From assembly GCA_027604705.1 (NCBI GenBank), contig JADHYV010000009.1, forward strand, positions 310,001-374,000: 64,000 nt of DNA. Reading direction: 5' to 3'. Both the position numbers and the translations under genes were made by a program. The stretch comes from Allomyces arbusculus (Eukaryota > Blastocladiomycota > Blastocladiomycetes > Blastocladiales > Blastocladiaceae). Shown one piece after another: positions 1 to 10,700 of the stretch. How positions within the stretch are numbered: the first letter of the stretch is position 1; every line of letters starts with the position of its first letter. The notes beneath the pieces were generated by a model that was not told where the DNA came from, ran no database searches, and was given only the letters and a program-made list of their open reading frames with translations.

Positions 1-2924
1 GTCGCGTTCAACCGGGAGCTGGCTGGAACGGTGCGTCTCTTCACGTCACCGCCGCACGGCGGCGCAGGGCCATCCCCCCCCCCCCCCCCCAATCAAACGT
101 CGCCAAATTGATTACTTTTGTATGAATGTGAAGATCCTGAACGCGGCAGCGTACGTGTCGTCGGTACCGACCGTCAACGAAGGTAAATTTCTCGCATTAG
201 GGTTGAACCAACGTGAGCCGCAAACCGTGAGTACCACATGCTGACTTGTGCTTCTTATTTCCAGATGCGCTCGTCATGTACGCAAACAGCTCGTCGCTCG
301 ACAAAAACATCACGTTCTCGCTCTCGAACTCGCCCATCTTGTCGTACGACCAGCTCGAGCAATTCGAGTCGTTCTACGGACGCACCGTCTGGCCCAAGCC
401 GCTTCCGCCCGAAGACACCGTCATGGTCAACGGTCGACCTATTCTTTCGCCGGTTCTCTTTATGTCGGGTCGACCTCTCGTAGTCGCTGATCTGACCGCG
501 CTATGACTGATCAGCTCTCGCCTGTCTCGTCCATAGTTTTCCGCCGACTCTGACCGCGACTGTTGGCGGCTTCAACCAGCTCACCGACCTGCGCCGGCGC
601 TCGGCCCTTCTCACCCTGTTTCGCACGGAATCCCAACGCGTCGCCATCTCGGACGGACCCATCACGATCATCCCGACAAACGTGCGCGGCTTTATCGTTT
701 GGGTGAAGGCGATGAACCGCACAAAGGCCGATGCTGACACGCCCTTCACGTCGTGGCTGTCGGCGGCAACAATCGAGATCACGACGTTGCTCGGTGCGAC
801 GCTTTCCAATCCTACGAAGAGAGATGGTGTGTTCGTCGAAATCCTCCACCCGACGGGCGAAACGATCTACTCGACTTTGCCCAACAACGACACGGACCTG
901 CACTCGTCGCGGCTGCTCACGATCCCGGTGCTCCACCAGCAATGGACGTGCAAGTGCTGGGCCGCTTCGCGGTTCCGCGATCGATTCGTGACGCAATGGC
1001 CCTCAGTTGTCGGCGCCGTCACAGTCTTGGTCTTCCTGCTCGCGGCCGAGGTGGCGCGCCGCGGCGTGCTGCGGCACTTTTCGGACAAGCGCATCTTCCA
1101 GCAATACCAAACGCAGAACCGACTCCTCTCGACGCTGTCGCGCTACTCCAAGGCGATCATCGAGGCGCTACCAGACTGCCTGCTCGTCGTGAACGAGCGC
1201 GGCCGCATCCTCGGCATCAACAAGGCGGTGCTCGACGTGACGGGTTACTCGGTCTTGGAGCTCGAGACGACGCCTATCACCGAAATTGTGCTCCCGATGG
1301 TCCTCGACTTGCGGTTCCGCACGCCGTCGCTCGCTGCTGCCTCGGAATACGCACTCACCAACCCGCTCGCGCGGACTCCCGCGGCTCCGCGTGCATTCCG
1401 GCCCACTACAGAGCCCTCTCAGACCACGACACCGTCGTTCCACTCGGCTGCGGGCAACGCGTCCGGGCGACGCATTGTGATCGCCGACCCGCCGACGATC
1501 CGCGCATCGCGCGACACGGCGTCCTCCAACGAGTCGGCCAATCTGCTCGACGTTGGGTTCTTTGAAGGCACTGTGCGGCGTGCCGACGGGACCACGTTTC
1601 TCGCGTCGATTGCCGTCAACGCGACGACGGGCATCGAAGACCGCCGGGCGATGCTCGAGCACGCGATTGCCGCGGGAGTCACGCCGTTGATTTCGCTTCA
1701 GCAACGGCTGCTCGACGACGAAATTGCACAAGTCGTGCTGTTCCACGATATCTCTGATCAGATTCAGGCGCAGCGCATGGCCGGTGCCGCCCGCAGCGAC
1801 GAGCGCGAGGCGACCAAGAGCAAGAATTCGTTGTTGCGGTTCCTCGCGAAGGCGCTGCTGCCCCAGACGCTTGGGATCTACGATGCGCTCGTGGACATTC
1901 AGCAACGGATGCGCGGCGTTCCGTTTGGGATCGACCCGCCGATGCGGGCCCGCCGAGCGTCGAGTGGATCCACGGCCAGCTCTGCGCCGTCAATCCTGCT
2001 GCCGCCAAATCTTCACGCGCGTATCTCGAGCCGGACGGCGGATGAGGACATTGATGCCGCGGTGGCGACCGCGCAGCACATGGTCTTGCTCATGGAAGAC
2101 CTCGCGCTCCTGATCGGCACGCCGTTCTGTGCGAGGTACCGCGGGGATACGACTGCTCCGATGACGGGCGTGCCTCTCCACCGGTTGCAGACCGAGGCGC
2201 TGCATGTGCAGGCCGAGCGGACCGTCGCCAAACACATCCGTGTGACGGCGACCGTTGATCCGCCGTCCGTGGTCGTAGGCGGACAACTGGCCACGCTGCG
2301 CGTGCTTATAACCAAGATGCTCTACCTCGGGTCGTCGGTCGCATTGCCCGAGGCCATGTGGGACATCAAGTACACCATCACGCACGCAGACCTCACCGCG
2401 GCACGCACCTCGTCGCCCCCCGCATCAACAACGTCAACGAGCACGGGTCGCAGCAACGCGTCGGTGACCGCGCCGGCGCGCCGCCCACGGCCGTGTTGGC
2501 ACCGGGACGCGCCGTCCGTGTCACCTGCGCGCCACCCGGAATCGGTGCCGCGCGTGCCACTCTCAATTCACTTGCGGCAGACGCTCTCGGCGATGGACCA
2601 GTCGGTGATCCTGGACGATCTCGAGCTGAGCCTGCAGCACGGGTCGTGCGGGAGTACTTTTGGGAGTTTGGCGCTCACGTTTGTTGGGCTCGCGACGTTT
2701 GTCAACCGGATCGGCGGCGTGCTGTTGCGGTCAGGCGATCCGGTCACGGGTGTGTGCACGCTCGATGTGGAGGTGCGCTTTCCGAGTCTCGAATCAGGGT
2801 GGGCAGAGTGCGTTTTACCGACCCGGCTGAGGAAAGTTAGGTTCCGCTTGCACAGCTCAACGTGTGGGTCACGTTCCCGTCGGCCGACGGTACTGCCGGC
2901 CATGTCGCGCAAGGGCTCGAGTAG
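1..2924 (+). CDS. Membrane-anchored PAS-domain sensor with degenerate histidine-kinase-like C terminus (5' partial)
   Basis: The 5' end lies outside the window. Exons inferred: 1-30 (tentative), 134-182, 265-463, 537-2772 and 2856-2924, stop TAG. The N-terminal part looks like an extracellular sensor region. It is followed by one hydrophobic segment near base 1000-1060 (VVGAVTVLVFLLAAEVA), then a PAS domain near 1150-1330 (IIEALPDCLLVVNERGRILG). A PAC-like strand (GTVRRADGTTFLASI) and a helical stretch resembling a dimerisation region come next. Near 2640-2760 there is a degenerate G2-type ATPase end (GSLALTFVGLATFVNRIGG). I cannot find a phospho-acceptor His in an H-box, nor N and G1 boxes, so catalytic activity is doubtful. 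Known: PAS-kinase hybrids sense small ligands or redox state. Inference: a sensor acting through protein contacts. The last intron (2773-2855) is well supported by donor, acceptor and frame; the first two are less certain. Confidence 0.7.
74..90. repeat. C17 homopolymer
   Basis: Seventeen consecutive C inside the presumed first visible intron of the PAS sensor gene. Similar runs lie at 45932-45947 (C16, syntaxin intron 7) and 52616-52628 (C13, intergenic). All three are outside modelled exons, and all are on the plus strand. Confidence 0.9.
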
Positions 2925-2949
2925 GAGTCGCATTTCTCTTCCGCTGCCG

Positions 2950-4110
2950 CTAGTCGGTAGTGGGAATGATGCCCACGAGGTTGTTTATATCGCCCCCTTT
3001 CGCATTGATATCCTCGCTCATTTTGTTAGGGTTGAATGTGATACGGCCATTTTATCGCTTCGACTTGGCACGTGCACACACGGACTGCTCCTACGTACCC
3101 GCAATGTGCCCTCCCCGTTCGATGATATCTTTGGTGCCCAGCTCCGCTCGTGCTTGTTCTCGCGTCAAGGGACCTTCTCCACCCGCTGCTGTGCCAGTTC
3201 GCGCTCGCCAGCCTGTTGTGGGCATGTTCAAGGCGTTTCGGGGCCACGAGCTCAACCCATGCAGCTCGTTGCTGAACGCGCTCGTCGTCAAGGTTCGTGC
3301 CCCCCGTCACGTTCCCAGGCTGCGCTTGTTCCAAGTACATACATGAAAATTGCAAACAAAACAAATCGGTTTTACTTTCCAGGCACGGCCGGCAGCGTGA
3401 TCACGTCCATCTCTGGCGGCTTGTACCCAAACTTGGCAATCGCGGCCGAGATTTGCCCACGGTGGTGCGTACCTGTTGGTTGATTCGCGTCATTCATTGT
3501 CAGTTGGTGGACCGTACTGGAGCGAAGGACAAGGGGTGGAGAAATATGTGCCATGGTTGAAGACGTGGTGCAAGATTTGCCAGAGCGGCTTGATAAACGT
3601 GTGGCCCGCCGAGTTGAAGTAGATGACGTCCTTGGTCAAGTCGGCCTCGGCCAGCGACGAGACGTACGTGACCCACTTTGAGCTCTATGTCGTTGTGCAC
3701 ACGGACGCGCTGTCAGGCAACCCGACGAACATACGGACACAAACCGGCACATTCTGTACCTGATCCGCCAACTCAAAGCACACCTGATCGCGCTCCGTCG
3801 AATAACCCTCCCAGAGATTCGTCGTGTCGTCGGGCTTCGCGTAAAACGGCTTGGCATTGGCTTGCTGCGGGCGCCAGTAGTTCATGGCCTCCTCATAGGC
3901 CGGGTTGTTCTTGTAGGAACCGGTCACGCGCATATACCAGATGCGTTCGGCGAGCAAAATGTGCGTGAGCGTCGCGTGCACCGACCGGAAACAGAGCCCG
4001 GCGTGCGCGTGGTAGTGGTCCATAGACATGGCTTGCACCGCGCGCATCGTCACGTCGTTGGCCCACTGGTTGCTGCGTGCTTGGAACGCGACAAGGGATT
4101 TCATGGCCAT
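2950..4110 (-). CDS. DinB-family four-helix-bundle protein
   Basis: Minus-strand exons: 4110-3760, 3684-3552, 3472-3376, 3280-3095 and 3016-2950, giving 277 residues in frame. The start is the ATG at 4110 (MAMKSLVAF), where DinB-like similarity begins (FRSVHATLTHILLAERIWY). The conserved end of the fold, LHHVFNHG + THHRGQI, is only rebuilt if the intron 3551-3473 is removed. That intron begins with GC, not GT. DinB/YfiT proteins bind a divalent metal through three His and include thiol transferases and damage-inducible proteins; His residues in suitable places are present. The last two exons form an unrecognised C-terminal extension of about 80 residues. If the donor at 3375 is not used, the protein instead ends at a TAA at 3372-3374. 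Substrate unknown. The gene is convergent with the PAS sensor, with 25 bp between stop codons. Confidence 0.75.
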
Positions 4111-4439
4111 GGTGGTGGTCAGTTGTGGTGCAAGTTGGTCGTGAGTTTGCGGATTGCAGTTGCGGGTTGCGGGTTGCGGTTGCGGGTCGTGGACGCTAGT
4201 CCAGTCGTTGCAAGTAGTCGCGAGCCGTAGCTGGTGGCTGCAAATGCGCGGGAGCGAAAGGTCGACGAGAACAGTCAGCGTCGGCGCCGATTCGCCTTCA
4301 GTTGGGGATGGGCTGTTGGTCGCCGCAGCAGCGATGCAAATGCGGAAGTCCATGCCTGCATGTGACCGCGTCACTTTGCCACTTTTGTTGTCGATCACAT
4401 CCAGTGCCATTCGACATCCATTCAATCCCAATCCACAAA

Positions 4440-7160
4440 TCATCCACCTCCACGCTTATTGACGCGCCCACCGCGCGTCCTCGGTCCCTTCCTGGCCCCT
4501 CTTCCTCCACCTCCTCGCGATCCTCGCATGCCGCCGCCACGCCCACCCCGCGCTCCACTCCCACCGCGACCCCCTCGCCGGCCACCGGCCGCTGCGCCGT
4601 TTGCCAGGTCGTCGGCCCACTCAAAGAACCGGCACTGGTCGGCCTGCGATACTTTCGGGCACGTGTAGAACGAACGGCCCTTGTTGGGCCCATCTTTGCC
4701 CACCGTTTTGACAACGGCGACGAGACCACACTGGCACGTGCGGTCGTCGGTGTCGGGCGTGTTCTAGATGCCGAGAAAGGTCAGAGTTCGTCACGAGCGG
4801 ACCTGGAGAAAATGGGGTACACGTACCGTTGCGAACATGCCAGCAGCAAGATCCTGCAATAGACCCCCGGGCCCGGGTGGGGGTGGGAACGGCGGTCGAG
4901 GGCCGGGCGCGCCTGGAAACCCGCCGCCACCACCAGGCGCGCCTGGATACTTGCCGCCACCACCGGGCGGCTGGTAGTGTTTGGTGGGCGGTGGCGGGTA
5001 GTTGTTATTCGGCGGCGACGGCGGTTGGTACGGCCGATTCACGGGCAGCGCTGGCGGTCCCGGCCCACCCCCATTACCACGAAAGCCACCTCCACCGTCC
5101 CCACCCCCTCCACCCCCTCCATATCCTCCCCCACCGGCGCCCCCACCTCCGCCACCTTGCCTCGGCCGCGGCGGCAAGTCGCGCGGCTCGGCGTTCAACC
5201 TGCGTGCAAAGCACTGCTCGATCTGCGTTGCGCGCACGACTGCGCGGCGATAGACGCTCTGAAACTGGCGCAGTGCCTGATCCACGACCTGCGCCTTGTT
5301 TTTCGCGCCGTTGCAAATAGCGACCAAGTCGGCCTCCATGGCCGCGCGCAAGTGCGGTTTCGCCAGCGACTGCGTCGTCAGCGCATCAAACGCCTCGACC
5401 AGCGCGATCCCGAGCGTCGTCGGGAATAAGACATGGTTACCACCGCCACCTCCCCGGCCGGCATTGCCCGCGTCCATGGCCGCGGGCCCACCGCCCTGGG
5501 CCGCCGCGGTAGCTGGCTGCTTCACGACGTACTTGCGTTCGAGAATTTTCTTGATATGTTCGTGAATCGTAGCGTCGGTGCCGATGCCGTTCGCGTCCAT
5601 GAGCGCAATCAAGTCGGCTTCCGTGAGCAGTGATGGTGGGGACGTGCGCCCTTCCTTCATTTCACACACGCGCGGAACAAACTCTTCGTGCATCTGGAAC
5701 GGTGGGAGCTCGTGCGTCGTCCAGCGGTCGTACGGGTAGACGTCGAGGTAGTTGCGCTCGTAGACGGTCAGGCCCGACGCGGAGAACGACTCGCCCGCGA
5801 GTAGAATACCGACGGTGGCTTCGGCGCCAACGGCGTCGCGCGAACAGGCCGCGAGGAATCGGCGCGTGATCAATTCGTAGACGCGTTTTTCGTCGCCGAC
5901 CAAGTTCGACACTTGCCGCGTCGGGTGAATCGGCGGGTGCGCCTTGTCGTTCTTGCCGCCCTTGCGCGGCCGTTCAAACGTGTTGGGTCGGCGGCCAGCG
6001 GGCACTTGGTCGGCCGGCGGCGGATTGAGGAGGGACGCCGCGTACCCGCCCCATTCTGGGTGTCCTGCGTGCATTTCCACGAGCGGACGCAGGTCGACGG
6101 CGTCTTCAAACTCGTTGGTTTCCGTGCGCGGGTACGAGACGATGCCTTGCTGGTAGAGCCGTTCGGCAATGTTCATGACCTGGTCGGACGGCATGCGCAG
6201 GTACCGCACGCCGAGCTTTTGCAGTTCGACCGTTGTCAGCGGCAGCGGCTTCCACTTGGATTTCGGGCGCGTGGCGACGTGTATGACGCGCGCGGTCGGG
6301 TTCGTGACACAGCCCTCGAACAGGACCAGACACAGCGCGCGGTCGTAAACGCGCCCACGGGCCCACGTGAAGTGACACTGCGTCGGCGGGAGGTGTGGGG
6401 CCGCGGGCATGCGCTGCGCGACCACGTCAATGTACCAGAACGGTTCGGGCACGAACCGGTCGACCTTGTGGAACGCGTCGACGACGAACCCGAGTGTTGG
6501 GAACTGGCACGACCCGTAGGAGAGCACCTGATCCTGCAAGTCGACGAACCGGTCGCGGAACCGCATCGTGAGAAAACGCGTGAACGCAGCACCGATTCGT
6601 AAGTCGAGTTCCGACCGCGCGTCGACAGCCTCGCTCTGCCGCAGATCGAGGTCGACGAGGTTCTGCATGGCACGATGCAGTTCGCGCGCCTGAATGACCG
6701 AGAACCGCGCGCGCTTGACTTGGATTCGCGGGTTCGCCCGGCGGCAGACGGCGGCGACTTCGGCGCCAATGTTCTCGCCCTCGCGGTCGCAGTCGGTCCA
6801 GATGACGAGCAGGTCAGAGCGGCGTGCCTCGAGCTGTAAGTTGGCCTCGACCTCGCGGTGTTGCTCGGTCACGGTTTTGGTGAGATCGGACTCGAAGAAG
6901 AGCGCTTCGGGCGCTTCAAATTGCCAGTTGCGGTCAATGTTGCCGACGAAACGGTGCTCCATCAAGTGGCCGAGGACCGACGTCACGACCACTTCCACGT
7001 CGCCGACCCCTTGCCGCGCATATTGCGGCAGACGGTAGGCAAAATCGAAATTCTTGCAGTAGCGGTGGCGGCCCGGGCGCGAGCGCGCGGCGCCGCCTGA
7101 AAGGAGCTCGGCGACCGACTTGGCAATGGACGGTTTTTCGGCGACGCAGAGCACGCGCAT
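4440..7160 (-). CDS. TOP3: DNA topoisomerase III (type IA)
   Basis: Two exons, 7160-4827 and 4763-4440, 885 residues. The start at 7160 gives MRVLCVAEKPSIAKSV, the canonical beginning; the open frame continues 102 codons upstream but without family similarity. The Toprim domain has its Glu in VAEKPS and the acidic triad in WTDCDREGEN. The 5Y domain has the active-site Tyr at about residue 343 (GIVSYPRTETNEF). After the catalytic core come a Gly/Pro-rich linker, then a GRF-type zinc finger mostly in exon 2 (CQCGLVAVVKTVGKDG, FYTCP) and an RGG-rich tail. Known: with RecQ helicase and RMI1, Top3 decatenates recombination intermediates in the nucleus, and animal TOP3A also serves mitochondria. 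The GRF and RGG tail matches the TOP3A type. Intron 4826-4764 has good GT and AG signals. Confidence 0.96.
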
Positions 7161-7767
7161 GGTGGGTGTTGGCTGGTTGAAGTCGCGCGGCAGCCGCAGC
7201 AGACCATGGCGCAGAGGCGGGCCGCGCGTGCGGGCAGATGGACGCTCGAGTGCGCCAAGTCGTGGCTGCAGTCGTCGTCGACAGCGGCCGCGACAGTGTT
7301 GGGCGACGCCGGCGTGGTGGGATCGCGGAGGCCGATCAGGGGGACTCACTGCCGGCTCCACGTGGTGCCAGCGGAGGAAGCACCGTTGTGTGCAGGCACT
7401 TTCCGCAGGCATGTGCGCCCTGCGCCACTGCGCGGTCGCGGCAACTGTATGGCGCCCCCTGCGCATCGCGGCGAAGGGCCGCTTCGAACCAGGGGCCGTC
7501 CATCACCGTCGCCATGTGTCGCCAACAACATCGCCGTCGACCCTACACGCCGTTGTGGACCACCAGCCCGCGCACAACCTGCTGCAACCGCGCTTCGACA
7601 CGCGACTGGACCGTGAGCCGCCTGCCGAGCCGACCTCGACAGCGAACTTCGTGCCCAACCACGCCGCACTCGGACCCGACCCACAAACGCCACCAATCGC
7701 ACCGGTTCCGGCCAAGCACACTTGATACCCAATCGCGACACGCTCTCCACCTCGACACAGCACCGCC
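7161..7767. other. Divergent intergenic region (TOP3 / coiled-coil gene)
   Basis: A 607-bp GC-rich stretch between two divergently transcribed starts, presumably the shared promoter region and both 5' leaders. Open frames here have low-complexity Arg/Pro-rich translations and no recognisable domain. I see no clear TATA box. Confidence 0.5.
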
Positions 7768-10700
7768 ATGGCCGTACGTGCCGCTCGGCCGCGGCGTGCT
7801 TCCGTCGGCCTTCTCCCTGACGTCTGCATTTCGCCCCCTCACAGGACCCACCCTACCCGGCCTACGCCACGCCCGCGACCGACCGCCGCCCGCGGCGCCC
7901 CGAAATGATGTACCGTAACCCGAACCGCGGCACGCCCGGTGCCGGTGGTGGTGCCCCACCCGCCATGTCGCCCGAAACGCTCGCGCGGTACCGCAATCCG
8001 GCACGCCGATCCAATGCGCACGGCAACGACGGCGCCGGTGGCCCACCGCCCCCGCCACGTCGTGGTGTAATCGAAGGCGTGCCCGTACCACGCCCGCGCC
8101 GACCGAGCGCGCGAGCTGGACCCGAACCAGTGGTGGCGGCGCCACCGCCGAGGCCGCGGATGCCGCCCGAGGCGCCGGTGGTCACAGAGAATATTCGCGC
8201 CAACAAGGATATGGCGGTGTCAATGTATATTCACGACGATGCCGATTCGGATGCCGGGGTACGTGGTGATGATCCCTGTTCGACGATTCAGCGAAGCACA
8301 ACGCTGACAATTGCTCGTTCATTATGATCCTAGGACCGGGCTTCACGACCCCCTCCCCCACCCGTCCCATCGCACCCGGCCACGTCGGCCGTCGACGGCG
8401 ACCTCGAGGACGCGAGCCTGTCGTCGAGCTCGGATCTTGATGACCTCCCACCCCCGCCCCCGCCACTCCCGACCACGACCAAGCCCGACCGCAACACGCC
8501 TCCACCCCCCGTAGGCCTCCTCTCCGGCGACCCTCCACCCGCCGGCAGCGCCCGGCGTACTCCGTCCGATCCCGCGCCCGCCGACCCCAAAAAGGACCCC
8601 GTGCGGCTCTCCAAACTCCTCCCCGGCGCGCTGCGCCGCCCGAAACCCTCCGGCGGCGCTCTGAACGTGGGCCCTTCCCCGCAACCCGAACGCCTCTCTG
8701 GCGAAACCTCATCGTCCACCGGCGCCGGTGCCGACAAGTACGGTCTCGGGTCCAAGATCGCGTCGCGTGCGCGGTCCCCCACGACATCGGCTACCCGCGC
8801 GCCGTCGCCGTCACCGTCCCCCTTTGCGAGTACCACGTCGATCGAGTACGATCCGGTCCGCCCGCCGCGAGCGAATTCGCGGCCGCCGCGCAGACCGAGT
8901 TTGGCCACGGGGTCGGAGACTTCGGGCGCCGCGGGGGATGACGAGATGATGCCGCCGCCACCACCTGTCCCGCCCGTGCCGGTGCCGGAATTGACTCCGC
9001 GGGACCGGGCAAGGATCAGGGCGGCCGCGGCGCAGGGCGGGCCGGGAGCGGCACGGGAGGCGGCAATGGCAGCGATGCGCGCAGGACCGAACGCGGACGA
9101 AGGTGCTGGGTCGCCGCGGACAAGGGCGGCTCGGCCGCAGAGGCCGCAGCGCGGGGATTCGGGACGGTCCGGGGATCCGGGCGGCGGTGAGCCTCCCGCA
9201 ACCGCGGGACGCGACTCGCCTGACACCGAAACTGCTGCGGGAAGGAGGCCGCGCCGACCGCCGACCCCCGCAGCCGGTGACCGTGCCACGCCACCACCAC
9301 CTCCACCGCCGGTGGAGACTGCCGAACCGGACCCGCCCGCGTGCAGTGTGCGCGACCGCGTGCGCGCGTTCGAGAGCACCGACCGGCCGGGCCCGCCAAT
9401 CGACCCGTCGGCCAGCGCACCGCGCGCGGTCCGCCCGCCCCCACCACCTGTCGAATCGGACCCGCCCACCGCTGCTGCTGCCGAACCACGTGCGCCGACC
9501 CCGGGCCCGGCACCAGCGACTGCTGATCCAGCTACCAATGAGCCAAGCGCCATGGCCCGCTCGCGCAGCGTCACACGCGACCGCCCACGCCCACCACGGC
9601 GCGCCGTGACCCCTGGCACGTCGGACGTCGGCGACCGTTCTGAAGCTGAACCCACGCCCTTCGCGGCCCCACCGTCGCGCCGCCCAACGCGCGGCCGGCT
9701 GGACGTTTCCGACGTGCAGAGCGTCAAGTCCGACGGAACCCACACGCCCGCGGCCTCGACAATTGCGCGATCCGCCTTATCCAACGGCGGGTCCGTGCCC
9801 GAACCGCTCGTGACCGACGCATTGCACGACGCGCGGTCATACAAGATCCTCCCGCCGCTGGACGTGGACCGGTACCAGCGCGAGGTGCGCGCGACCAAAT
9901 CTAAAATGGAGCAGTTGACGCAACGGCTCGGCCAGGAAATTCGCGCCAAGGACACGGCATCCCGCGCGATGCGAGACCCGTCAACGCCACCCGAGGCTGC
10001 GCGACAGGCGCGGGCCGACTTGGCGGGCGCGTCGGACCGCGTGGAACGGCTGATTGCCGAACTGTTGCGGCACACGAAACGCGTCGGTGATCTCGAAACA
10101 CGGCTCGCGCAGCATTCGGCCGCGGTGCTGGGCAAATCGCTCGTCGAGTCGGGCAACGGGTCGACGGGCGGGTCTGAGTCGAATGCGGGCATTGCCGCGC
10201 TCGAGGCCAAGGTGCAGTCGCTGACGGAGGACTTGCAGCGCGCGAATTTACGGTATCAGAAGGCGCGCGAGGCGTTTGATCACAAGGCGCAGACAGCGGC
10301 CAAGTTGCGTGCAGAGCTGGACGACGTGCGTGCGCGGATCGATGAGGACCAAGAGGGGATTGAGGAAAAGGACCGCACTATCGCGGCGTTGCGTACCGAG
10401 TTGGAAGAGATCACGACCAAGAACGAGATTCAGGAAACGATGCGGCTGCAGGCGGCGAAAGCGGACGAGTCGGAGAAGGTACGGGAGGTGCAGGATGAGT
10501 TGGCACACGCGCAGAGTAAGATTGCCACGCTCGAGGCGGATTTGGTCGAGACCAAGGCCGCGCAGGCGGCGAGTGCGCGGTCGCAGGTGCGTGAACTGGG
10601 GGCCGACCGAGATCGTCTGAGGACGCAGGTCGAGGAAGAGCGTGCGCGGCGGATGGCCGCCGAGGACCGGTGCAAGGATCTCGAGAGCCAAGTGCGTGCA

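Noticed and set aside
2925-3483. Continuation of the PAS-gene frame beyond 2924
   Set aside because: The splice 2773-2855 leads to a stop at 2922-2924. The unspliced frame loses protein-like composition and overlaps the convergent DinB exons.
7161-7466. N-terminal extension of TOP3 by 102 residues
   Set aside because: The frame is open, but the canonical start MRVLCVAEKPS is at 7160 and the upstream part is Arg/His-rich without similarity. A mitochondrial presequence from an upstream start cannot be fully excluded.
8330-10210. Minus-strand open frame of 626 codons
   Set aside because: Antisense shadow of the Pro-rich part of the coiled-coil gene; Gly/Ser/Arg low complexity.
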